Source: Aneurinibacillus terranovensis DSM 18919
Lineage (GTDB): Bacteria; Bacillota; Bacilli; Aneurinibacillales; Aneurinibacillaceae
Reading direction: 5' to 3'
DNA length: 64,000 nt
Assembly (NCBI RefSeq): GCF_000430625.1
Contig: NZ_KE387171.1
Coordinates: forward strand, 36,175-100,174
In this document: in pieces, positions 27,345 to 35,163 of the stretch
Numbering within the stretch: the first letter of the stretch is position 1
Layout: every line of letters begins with the position of its first letter
Made by a program: the position numbers and the translations under genes
Notes under the pieces: generated by a model
The model's input: only the letters and a program-made list of their open reading frames with translations
The model's database searches: none
Told to the model about the DNA's origin: nothing

Positions 27345-30290
27345 CTATTCCTGATCCACGAGAGATACATAACCTGGACGGTTCCACTTACGGTGAACTT
27401 CTACTCCATTTTGAGCAATTCGCTTTTTAAAACGCGGATTCGTACTTGGTAACGGAGTTTCTCCTTCAATACTCAATACTTCCATCCGAACTTTTGTTTG
27501 TTTATACGCCGGAGTATTTGTGCGTTGATCAACGGCAGTTCCTGTAAGGAAATTAACAGCACTTTCATAATCGGTTGAATTCATTGGCAGATACAATTCA
27601 TTTGCTTTTACACGATCCGTCACAAGCACAGGCAGTTTAACCGCACCATAAGGAGAAACGAGGCGTACCAGAGAACCATCCTTAATTCCGCGTTCCACTG
27701 CAAGATCTGGTGAAACTTCAACAAAGACACCAGGTACTTTTAATTGAATACCTGCTGATTTACTGGTCAAATTCCCTTCATGGAAATGTTCAAGAAGACG
27801 GCCATTGTTAATATGCAGATCATACTCTTCTGGGAATTTCGCTGGCTCAACCCAATCTGACAGAGCAAAACGAGCTTTTTTATCAGGGAAATTAAAACCA
27901 TCCACATAGAGAAGTGGCGTACTTTTTCCTTCGTTGCTCCCCCAAAGAAAACTGTTCCAACCTTCAATTGCTTCATAAGAAACGCCTGCAAATAACGGAG
28001 ATAAACTTGCCATTTCACCCATAATTTCACTTGGATGTTGATAGTTCCAGTTTGCACCTAAGCGGTTAGCAATTGCTTGAATAATTTCCCAGTCAGGTTT
28101 GGAATCCCCTAGTGGTTCTAAGGCTTGATACAATCTTTGCACACGGCGTTCTGTATTTGTAAAGGTTCCATCTTTTTCAAGACTTGGTGTGGCTGGTAAA
28201 ATCACATCCGCATACTGAGCTGTTTTTGATAAAAAGATATCTTGGACAACAAAGAAATCTAGTTTTGAGAGAACGTCATGGACATGATTGGAATTGGCAT
28301 CTACAAGCACCATATCTTCTCCCATTAAATACATTCCTTTAATTTCACCCTGTTCAATCGCATGAAGCATTTGAATGTTATCTTTTCCTGGTTTTCCGTC
28401 AATATTAATTCCATATGCTTTTTCGAACTTAGCCCGTGCCGCGTCATCTGTAATATGTTGATAGCCTGGAAGCCAGCCAGGTAGTGTACCCATATCACAC
28501 GCACCTTGTACGTTGTTGTGTCCGCGAAGAGGGTATGCGCCTGCTCCAGGGCGACGATAGTTACCTGTCGCAAGAAGAAGATTTGAAATCGCAGCAGATG
28601 TATCGCTACCTCCCGTATTTTGGGTGACGCCCATGCCCCAAAGAATGCACGTTCCATCTGCTTCGTGAATCATTTTTGCGATGTTAATTAATTGTTCTTT
28701 TGAAATTCCTGTTACTTCTTGTGCATACTCTAAGGTGTATTTTTCTAAAACCGTTTTAAACTCATCAAAGAAGTGAACATTTTCATCAATAAATTTTTGA
28801 TCATGCCAGCCTTGGTCAATGATGTATTTGGTAACTGCCATGAGCCATACTTGGTCTGTCCCTTGTTTTGGACTGATAAAGATATCAGAGCGTTCGGCCA
28901 TTTCGTTTTTCCGAAGGTCGGCTACGATTAATTTCTGTCCATGAAGTTTATGTGCCCGTTTTACACGGGTCGCTAAAACAGGATGCCCTTCTGCTGGATT
29001 TGCTCCAACAATAATCACAAGACCTGCCGCCGCAATATCCTTAATCGTTCCAGCATCTCCGCCCATACCAACCGTTCGGAATAAACCATCTGTAGCAGGG
29101 GATTGGCAATAACGAGAACAGTTATCGATGTTATTTGTTTCAAATACTTGTCTTGCTAACTTCTGCATCAAGTAGTTTTCTTCGTTTGTTGTTTTAGAAG
29201 AGGAAATAAATCCAAGAGCATTTCCACCATGCTGTTCTTTAATGGTACCTAATTTATTTGCAACAAGAGTTAATGCTTCATCCCAAGTGGACTCAACAAA
29301 TTCATCACCTTTGCGAATGAGAGGTTTTGTAATACGTTTTTCACTGTTCACAAAATCCCAGCCGAACTTACCTTTTACACAAGTCGAAATAGCGTTTACG
29401 GGAGCATCAGATTTCGGTTGAACCTTAAGAATTTTACGGCCTTTTGTCCATACTTCAAAGGAACATCCTACGCCACAAAACGTACAAACCGTTTTGGTTT
29501 TCTTTATTCTTGTCTCACGCATCGCAGCTTCCACTTCGGAGACAGCTAAGATGCCGCTGTAACCCGGTTCGACTTCTTTTACCAAATTGATCATAGGATC
29601 CAGGACATTTTTTTCCATTTTGGTCATAAATCCAGCTTCCCCAACCATGGACTTTTCCATTAAAGCATTACATGGACATACAGTAACACATTGTCCGCAA
29701 CTCACACAGGAGGAATCGTTGATAGAGGTTCCATTATCCCACAGGACCCGGGGACGATCCGCCTCCCAATCGATAGATAAAGTTTCATTTACTTGAAGGT
29801 TCTGACAAACCTCTACACATTGACCACAGGCAAGGCATTGGTTCGGATCATAACGGTAAAACGGGTGTGACATATCTACTTCGGTTGGATCTACCTTGGG
29901 CTGATAGGGATATTTTTGATGTTCAATTCCCATCATTTTGACCGTATTGTGTAAGGTACAATTTCCATTATTGTTATCACAGACCGTACAATATAGCATG
30001 TGATTTTCTAACAATCGATCCATGGCTTCTGTCTGTGCCGATTTTGCACGATCTGATGATAAGGTCACGTTCATTCCATCCATTGCAATGGTGGAACAAG
30101 CTCGCATTAGCTTACCATCCACTTCAACGATACACGTATCGCAGGTCTGAATAGGGTCTACTTCAGGAACATAACAAATTTGAGGAAGTTCAAGACCTGC
30201 CTGATTAATTGATTCTAAAAGGGGCGTGCCGGGCTTGACTTCATACTCTTTTCCATTCAACGAGATTTTTATAGTTTCTTGGTTCATCAT
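27345..30290 (-). CDS. fdhA: Formate dehydrogenase catalytic subunit (molybdopterin, multi Fe-S)
   Basis: A 981-residue cytosolic enzyme that oxidises formate to CO2. In order it has a 2Fe-2S ferredoxin domain (PQICYVPEVDPIQTCDTCIV), a His-Cys cluster region (YCTVCDNNNGNC), two 4Fe-4S sites (CLACGQCVEVCQ, CVSCGQCVTVCP), a further 4Fe-4S site (CTFCGVGCSFEVW) near residue 270, and the molybdopterin domain with NCSRYCQSPATDGLF near residue 392, where cysteine rather than selenocysteine binds the metal. NNVQGACDMG and the C-terminal dinucleotide-binding region are intact. It resembles YrhE/YjgC. The start is at 30290 or one codon later. DUF1641 follows it, and fdhD is divergent upstream. A hairpin in its leader may control it. 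Confidence 0.95.
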   Translation of the reverse strand: MMNQETIKISLNGKEYEVKPGTPLLESINQAGLELPQICYVPEVDPIQTCDTCIVEVDGKLMRACSTIAMDGMNVTLSSDRAKSAQTEAMDRLLENHMLYCTVCDNNNGNCTLHNTVKMMGIEHQKYPYQPKVDPTEVDMSHPFYRYDPNQCLACGQCVEVCQNLQVNETLSIDWEADRPRVLWDNGTSINDSSCVSCGQCVTVCPCNALMEKSMVGEAGFMTKMEKNVLDPMINLVKEVEPGYSGILAVSEVEAAMRETRIKKTKTVCTFCGVGCSFEVWTKGRKILKVQPKSDAPVNAISTCVKGKFGWDFVNSEKRITKPLIRKGDEFVESTWDEALTLVANKLGTIKEQHGGNALGFISSSKTTNEENYLMQKLARQVFETNNIDNCSRYCQSPATDGLFRTVGMGGDAGTIKDIAAAGLVIIVGANPAEGHPVLATRVKRAHKLHGQKLIVADLRKNEMAERSDIFISPKQGTDQVWLMAVTKYIIDQGWHDQKFIDENVHFFDEFKTVLEKYTLEYAQEVTGISKEQLINIAKMIHEADGTCILWGMGVTQNTGGSDTSAAISNLLLATGNYRRPGAGAYPLRGHNNVQGACDMGTLPGWLPGYQHITDDAARAKFEKAYGINIDGKPGKDNIQMLHAIEQGEIKGMYLMGEDMVLVDANSNHVHDVLSKLDFFVVQDIFLSKTAQYADVILPATPSLEKDGTFTNTERRVQRLYQALEPLGDSKPDWEIIQAIANRLGANWNYQHPSEIMGEMASLSPLFAGVSYEAIEGWNSFLWGSNEGKSTPLLYVDGFNFPDKKARFALSDWVEPAKFPEEYDLHINNGRLLEHFHEGNLTSKSAGIQLKVPGVFVEVSPDLAVERGIKDGSLVRLVSPYGAVKLPVLVTDRVKANELYLPMNSTDYESAVNFLTGTAVDQRTNTPAYKQTKVRMEVLSIEGETPLPSTNPRFKKRIAQNGVEVHRKWNRPGYVSLVDQE

Positions 30291-30312
30291 GATTTCTCCT
30301 TTTTGTCTCGGA

Positions 30313-30366
30313 ATAAAAAATCCACCACAACAGAAACACCCTTGAGGTGTTGATTGTGGTGGATTA
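30313..30366 (-). terminator. Attenuator-like hairpin in the fdhA leader
   Basis: On the minus strand aatccaccacaa...ttgtggtggatt encloses a second stem, acacc/gggtgt, and is followed directly by tttttatt. It ends about 25 bp before the fdhA start, so it would stop transcription before the gene unless prevented. Confidence 0.8.
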
Positions 30367-30390
30367 ATCCATTAGCATAGGCCTACTAAT
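30361..30390 (-). promoter_or_regulatory. Palindromic segment preceding the fdhA attenuator
   Basis: Two adjacent dyads, attagtaggcctatgctaat (30371-30390 on the minus strand) and ggattaatcc (30361-30370). The second overlaps the base of the terminator stem, so the two structures could exclude each other. It could be an operator or the antiterminator side of a leader switch. Confidence 0.5.
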
Positions 30391-30542
30391 CGGTCATTCC
30401 TCCATAAAAAATAAATAGAATCTTAACAAACCATTTTATTAAGAAATCCATTTGTGTCGATTTTTTGTCCAAAAACAATTATACTCGTCTCAAGCAAAAA
30501 GACAAGAATGAAACTGTCAAGTAGACATGGAGGGAATAGACG

Positions 30543-30887
30543 ATGTCTAAAAAAGAAACTGCATTCAACGATATTATTCGAAAAGTTAGGAAGGAAATTT
30601 TCGGAAAAGGACCCGAAAGAATCCATACTGATTTTGTTGAAAATATGGCAATAACTAAAATGTATGGAAACTTCACCCCGACTGAGAAATTCATTGCCAA
30701 AACACCGGAAGGCGTCCAAATGGTGCATAACGCAAGAACCCGTATGATTCAAGAATTATATAAACAACGCGTTCCAGATGGGTTAGAAGAACTTGTGGGT
30801 TCTAAACTACTCCATTTATTTTCGGATATCAAAGTGGAAGAAGATATGGCTGTCTCTGTTTTTATTTTTGAGAAACCTATTTTGTGA
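30543..30887 (+). CDS. DUF2294 protein
   Basis: A 114-residue cytosolic protein of the DUF2294 family, sometimes described as linked to sodium-translocating or formate metabolism clusters. It contains GKGPERIHTDFVENMAITKM, LTPTE-like FTPTEKFIAKTPEG and VHNARTRMIQELYKQ, and ends with the EEDMAVSVFIF strand. A ggaggg site precedes the ATG. It lies 12 bp before fdhD and is divergent from fdhA, so a role in formate dehydrogenase maturation or regulation is inferred from context only. Confidence 0.85.
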   Translation: MSKKETAFNDIIRKVRKEIFGKGPERIHTDFVENMAITKMYGNFTPTEKFIAKTPEGVQMVHNARTRMIQELYKQRVPDGLEELVGSKLLHLFSDIKVEEDMAVSVFIFEKPIL

Positions 30888-30899
30888 GGAGGAAAGAAA

Positions 30900-31739
30900 A
30901 TGGAACAACCCATTACAAAAAAAAGAAAAATTGTTCACTATGAACGGAAGGCACTTTTTGAAAAAGAGGACACCATAGTAACTGAACATCCGGTAACTAT
31001 AAAAATCAACGAAGAGGAATTTGCCACCTTAGTTTGTACACCTGAGTATATCGAAGACATGGCGATTGGATTTATGGCCTCAGAAGGCGTTATTTCTAGA
31101 TTTGAGGATATTGAGGATATATGGGTTCAAAAAAATGAGGGATTTGTTCATGTTAAAACAAAAAAGATGAACCCTCTTTATCAACAACTTCATAATAAAC
31201 GCTATATTACCTCTTGCTGTGGAAATAGCCGTGCAGGATTTGTTTTTTTAAATGATGCACGAACAGCAAAACGGATAGATGGGATTCATGTTACGTTATC
31301 ATTTGATGATTGTTTTCGCCTTATCAACGAAATGCAGTCTAAAGCCGCCATTTTTTCTATTACTGGTGGTGTTCATAACGCAGCTTTGTGTAATCAGCAC
31401 AGCATCCTTCTCTCTAGAATGGATATTGGCCGGCATAATGCTCTAGATAAAATATATGGCTACTGTTTAAAGAATTCTATTACGATTACAGACAAAATTG
31501 TCGTTTTTAGCGGGAGAATTTCATCTGAAATTTTATTGAAAGTAGCAAAAATTGGGTGTGAAATTATTCTATCCAAATCAGCTCCTACTGCCTTAGCTTT
31601 AGAGTTAGCAGAGGACCTTGGAATTACTACAGTAGGTTTTATCCGCGATGGTTCTTGCAATGTCTATACCCATCCCCAACGGATTGACGAATGCCGGAAC
31701 AAAGATGGACAAATGCTGACGGCTGGGCTAAATGTTTAA
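30900..31739 (+). CDS. fdhD: Formate dehydrogenase accessory sulfurtransferase
   Basis: A 279-residue FdhD protein, which passes sulfur from a cysteine desulfurase to the molybdenum cofactor of formate dehydrogenase. Typical segments are MAIGFMASEGVISRFEDIED, TSCCGNSRAGF (catalytic cysteine loop) near residue 102, FSITGGVHNAAL near residue 152, DIGRHNALDKIYG near residue 177, FSGRISSEILLK and KSAPTALALELAEDLGIT. gaggagg lies 8 bases before the ATG. It is co-directional with the DUF2294 gene and divergent from fdhA, its client. Confidence 0.95.
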   Translation: MEQPITKKRKIVHYERKALFEKEDTIVTEHPVTIKINEEEFATLVCTPEYIEDMAIGFMASEGVISRFEDIEDIWVQKNEGFVHVKTKKMNPLYQQLHNKRYITSCCGNSRAGFVFLNDARTAKRIDGIHVTLSFDDCFRLINEMQSKAAIFSITGGVHNAALCNQHSILLSRMDIGRHNALDKIYGYCLKNSITITDKIVVFSGRISSEILLKVAKIGCEIILSKSAPTALALELAEDLGITTVGFIRDGSCNVYTHPQRIDECRNKDGQMLTAGLNV

Positions 31740-31905
31740 AATCTCATTGACAAATGTTAGTACTTATTTTACCATTACCTCTGCTTACTTATAAAGAAAT
31801 GACGTAAAGAAAAGATATCCCTTTCCCTCTTAAAGGTGGATTTTTAACAAAAGCGATGAAAAAACGAGAAAATGAAAAGAGCTCATTGGATTGAGTTCTT
31901 TGAAA

Positions 31906-31950
31906 AAAAAGACGCTGACGGCTCTTTCCGTCAACGTCTTTTTTTCTTTT
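31906..31950. terminator. Bidirectional terminator between fdhD and helD
   Basis: aaaagacgctgacgg and ccgtcaacgtctttt pair with one mismatch, with long A and T runs on both sides. It serves the converging fdhD and helD transcripts. Confidence 0.88.
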
Positions 31951-31974
31951 TACTGTTGCTATGTTTGGAGAACG

Positions 31975-34317
31975 TCAGTTTTCAGAAATATATGTGTCAG
32001 GGGAGACGGCAGAAATAAATGAACTCATCTCCCCGATGAAGTACACGTGCAATTCGTGCATCGCCCGGGTGCAGGCGGTGTAGAACAACTTGCGTTCGCT
32101 TTCTTTTCCGTACTGCTCCTGCGAACCGTTGTAAATGATGACGGCGTCGAATTCGATGCCTTTAGCAAGATATGCAGGGATGACCAGTATGCCGCCCTCG
32201 AAAGAAGACGTCTCTTTCCTAATCAGACGAACCGGTACGCCACCTTGCAGTGACTCATACGCTTCCTGGCTTTCCCGGGCAGTTTTGCAAATGACAGCAA
32301 TCGTCTGATGCCCTGCGCCCCGGAGTTCACGGATACGTCCGGCGACCTTCGCAGCAAGCTCCTCCGCATCGACTGCCCTCGTTACTGTTGGTTTACTGCC
32401 TTCGCGGTGGAACGGTTCAATCGCTTCTCCCCCGGTGATCAATTCGCGTGTGAATTCAACGATTTGTCGTGTGGAACGATAGCTGCGAGTTAGTACGAAC
32501 GTCTCGATTTGATCCGTCCCATAGAGTGAGTACAGCAGCTCTAAGCTTGCGGTGTGGGTGTATATAGCTTGATTCAAGTCGCCAAGCAACGTCATTTTGC
32601 CGCGTGGAAACAGCCGCTTTATAAAGGCGATCTGGAATGGAGAATAGTCCTGCGCCTCATCGATGAATACATGCCGGATGGAATTATTCGTGTGAAATCC
32701 TTCCAACCTCTCTTGCAAATACAGGTAAGGCGTTGCATCTTCGTAAGCCAGTTCAGAACGGTCCACCCTTTCCACAGTCTGTGCGCAGACCGTCGCCCAA
32801 TATTCGGGCACAACGGCATCGGGAGCGAATTCGAAGATGTGCTGCGGGCTGGCAAATAACTGCCGGTAAACCGCTGGAATATCAACGAAATGAAGCTGCT
32901 TCACAAGTGAACGCAGCGGCTTGAAGTGGCCTTGGACAACCTTCTTGGCAAGCAGTTCCTGTTCGCTATCGAAGTCATTGAACGTATGCTCCGTGAATCG
33001 TTTTTTTCGCCGAAGCTCCCGGTACGCCCACACGTATGCTTCTTTATCGAGCAATTCGATTTCCTCTTCGACCCACGGTTTCGTCATCTCGAGCCGCGCC
33101 TGTTCTTTCAATTCCTTACGCAGCCAATCTGAGATGAGCTTCATGCGGTTGGGAATCCGCAGAGAGGAATCAAGGGTATTATAAAATTGTTCCCGGATGC
33201 GTTCCGCAGAAATTAGTACCTCATCACGGAATTTCAGATCTTTGAAGACCAGGCCTTCTTTTCCGAGGTAGGAGACGTACTGCTCAATCACCTGTATAAA
33301 ATCAGTGGAAGCTTTATACCTCACTCCATCCATACGTGCCTCATAACCAGATTCATTTACGGCCGTAAGCGCATATTCCAATTGGGCGAACGGATCTTCA
33401 AGACGAAACGACCTGCCAAGCCGGTGCTGCAAATATTCCTGAAACGTCGTCTGCTGCATGTTCTCCTCTCCTAGCTCGGGAAGGACGGTGGACACATAGC
33501 TGTTGAACATGGGGTTAGGAGAAAATAAAATAATTTGCTCCGCACGGAGTGTTTCCCGGTACCTGTAAAGCAGATAGGCTACCCTCTGGAGGGCCGCTGA
33601 CGTTTTACCGCTGCCAGCCGCTCCCTGCACAACGAGTAATGAGCTGCGTTCATTTCGGATAATCAGGTTTTGCTCTTTCTGAATCGTGGCTACAATGCTC
33701 TTCATTTGTGCGTCCGCCTGTTTGCCAAGCACCTCCTGTAATAATTCGTCACCTATTGTGACGCCTGTATCGAACATGCTGCGGATAAGTCCGTCGCGGA
33801 TCATATACTGCCTCTTTAAATCCATCCTGCCGGAAATTATGCCGCCGGGTGTCTTGTATGTTACGGGTCCTGGAGGGTAGTCATAGTACAGACTGGACAC
33901 CGGCGCACGCCAATCGTAGACAAGGAATCGTTCTTCGGTTTCATCCAGGAAGGAAGCGATACCGAGATAAATCGGTTCGGCTTCATTCTCCCCGTCTTCC
34001 GCGAAATCGATTCTCCCAAAATAGGGCGACTGTTTAAGCCGTTTTAGCTTTATGAGCTGGTCCTGGGCATGCCGATAGGTACGTTCTCTTTCCGACAGCA
34101 CTTCTGCCTGCTGCTTGATGCTTGCATATGTTTCCGCCGCTTCAACCGAGTCTTCGAAATTGACGGTCACATCTTCCCAGAAGTTTTTGCGGATATCCAC
34201 GATATCAGCTTTCTTTTCTCCTACATGCTGTTGAAGAACACTGATGCGTTTACTAATTTCATCGACAACATAATTTACTCGCTGCTGTTCTTCCTGCCAA
34301 TTTTTCTCTACGCTCAT
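31975..34317 (-). CDS. helD: RNA polymerase recycling helicase-like protein HelD
   Basis: A 780-residue UvrD/Rep-like superfamily 1 ATPase that frees stalled RNA polymerase from DNA. The N-terminal coiled-coil arm fills residues 1-100. Walker A VQGAAGSGKTSAALQR is near residue 227. HVFIDEAQDYSPFQIAF (Walker B) near residue 540, GDLNQAIYTHT, VLTRSYRSTRQIVEF and AKGIEFDAVI (motif V) near residue 715 follow, and FYTACTRAMHELHVY ends it. The ATG at 34317 has aggag 7 bases upstream; the frame extends 18 codons further without a ribosome site. It is monocistronic. Confidence 0.93.
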   Translation of the reverse strand: MSVEKNWQEEQQRVNYVVDEISKRISVLQQHVGEKKADIVDIRKNFWEDVTVNFEDSVEAAETYASIKQQAEVLSERERTYRHAQDQLIKLKRLKQSPYFGRIDFAEDGENEAEPIYLGIASFLDETEERFLVYDWRAPVSSLYYDYPPGPVTYKTPGGIISGRMDLKRQYMIRDGLIRSMFDTGVTIGDELLQEVLGKQADAQMKSIVATIQKEQNLIIRNERSSLLVVQGAAGSGKTSAALQRVAYLLYRYRETLRAEQIILFSPNPMFNSYVSTVLPELGEENMQQTTFQEYLQHRLGRSFRLEDPFAQLEYALTAVNESGYEARMDGVRYKASTDFIQVIEQYVSYLGKEGLVFKDLKFRDEVLISAERIREQFYNTLDSSLRIPNRMKLISDWLRKELKEQARLEMTKPWVEEEIELLDKEAYVWAYRELRRKKRFTEHTFNDFDSEQELLAKKVVQGHFKPLRSLVKQLHFVDIPAVYRQLFASPQHIFEFAPDAVVPEYWATVCAQTVERVDRSELAYEDATPYLYLQERLEGFHTNNSIRHVFIDEAQDYSPFQIAFIKRLFPRGKMTLLGDLNQAIYTHTASLELLYSLYGTDQIETFVLTRSYRSTRQIVEFTRELITGGEAIEPFHREGSKPTVTRAVDAEELAAKVAGRIRELRGAGHQTIAVICKTARESQEAYESLQGGVPVRLIRKETSSFEGGILVIPAYLAKGIEFDAVIIYNGSQEQYGKESERKLFYTACTRAMHELHVYFIGEMSSFISAVSPDTYISEN

Positions 34318-34497
34318 CGTGCCGCTCCTATTCCTGAGTTTTTTATGACCAAAAAGGTTTGACAAACCCATATTTATGTGATAATGTATTATTGAGATTT
34401 TATAAAATGATAAAATTAGTTATCTAATGGCCACTTGCCATTTTACCATATGGGTTTATTGAATTCAATATGTATGTTGTCCCGAACACACGCACAC

Positions 34498-34536
34498 AAA
34501 ACGGAGACGCGCATGTCGCCTCCGTTTTTATTTTAG
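34498..34536 (+). terminator. Orphan terminator
   Basis: aaaacggag and ctccgtttt pair around a 13-base loop, with a T-rich tail. No intact gene lies upstream on this strand. Confidence 0.7.
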
Positions 34537-34695
34537 AAGGAATACCCAGTTTAATGAGCGAAAAATTATTGTAGATGTCTTTGAAGAATAGGACGACCAA
34601 CTTTTTATTACCATCTATGAAGAACGTAACAAACACTATGATTCTTCTTCACTAACGTTAATCAAGAGCGAAAAACAGAGTTAGGACAAGAAAAA

Positions 34696-34728
34696 AGAAG
34701 CCTTTTTATGAACGAAGGCTTCCTTGCC
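34696..34728 (+). terminator. Orphan terminator after the decayed ORF
   Basis: gaagcctt and aaggcttc pair perfectly around a 10-base loop, but the T tail is short (ccttgccattttatt). Confidence 0.55.
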
Positions 34729-34837
34729 ATTTTATTAGTAAGTTTAAGCCCGAATGGGACTTTATCTGCTTGGATTTGTGATTTTTCTTTTCACAATAAT
34801 GCTCCTATAATAAGTTACGTGAAACAACAAACAACTA

Positions 34838-34990
34838 CAAAATCGGTCTAATTCCGGATGCATCCGGAAACGGAGGAACCAATCAATTGGGGTTAATCCT
34901 TACTTGTAAGGAGGGATGAGAGTACACTCTTTCGCCATCCTACCCGTCAGCTAACTTCGTCGACTAAAGCGAAGGAGGTCTAAGGACCAT
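34838..34990 (+). promoter_or_regulatory. ydaO-type c-di-AMP riboswitch
   Basis: The blocks ccggatgcatccgg, ggaggaaccaat, ttggggttaatcc, ctctttcgccatcctaccc and gtcagctaacttcgtc appear in the order and spacing of the ydaO/yuaA motif. A U run follows at about 35006. It stands 170 bp upstream of kimA. In Bacillus this RNA binds c-di-AMP and turns the gene off. I could not pair a perfect terminator stem with the U run by eye. Confidence 0.93.
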
Positions 34991-35163
34991 CCGAAGGAAG
35001 GGCTTTTTTTATTTGTGTTGCCCATCTGTTGTTATGGTCTTTTTTGTGTTCAAAAGGACAGGAGGCAGGGGGAAGATAAGGGAGAAAATAGAGAAAATAT
35101 GTACCTTTTTTAAGTGATAAGGAAAAAATAAAAAAAACTTATCAAATTGTAGGAGATGGCAAC

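Larger units (their letters stand above)
34318..34834. other. Region between helD and the kimA leader
   Basis: No intact gene. It holds two plus-strand terminator hairpins (below) and between them an open stretch, about 34548-34683, reading RKIIVDVFEE, an in-frame stop, then DDQLFITIYEERNKHYDSSS. This looks like a short decayed gene between terminators. The region is AT-rich. Confidence 0.45.

Noticed and set aside
30386..30397. A three-codon leader peptide (M-T-D-stop) before the fdhA attenuator
   Set aside because: The ggagg site is only one base from the ATG, too close for normal initiation, and the peptide has no regulatory codons.
35000..35015. Intrinsic terminator of the ydaO riboswitch
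   Set aside because: A U run is present after gaaggaaggg, but I could not pair its 5' arm convincingly by eye, so no separate terminator is listed.
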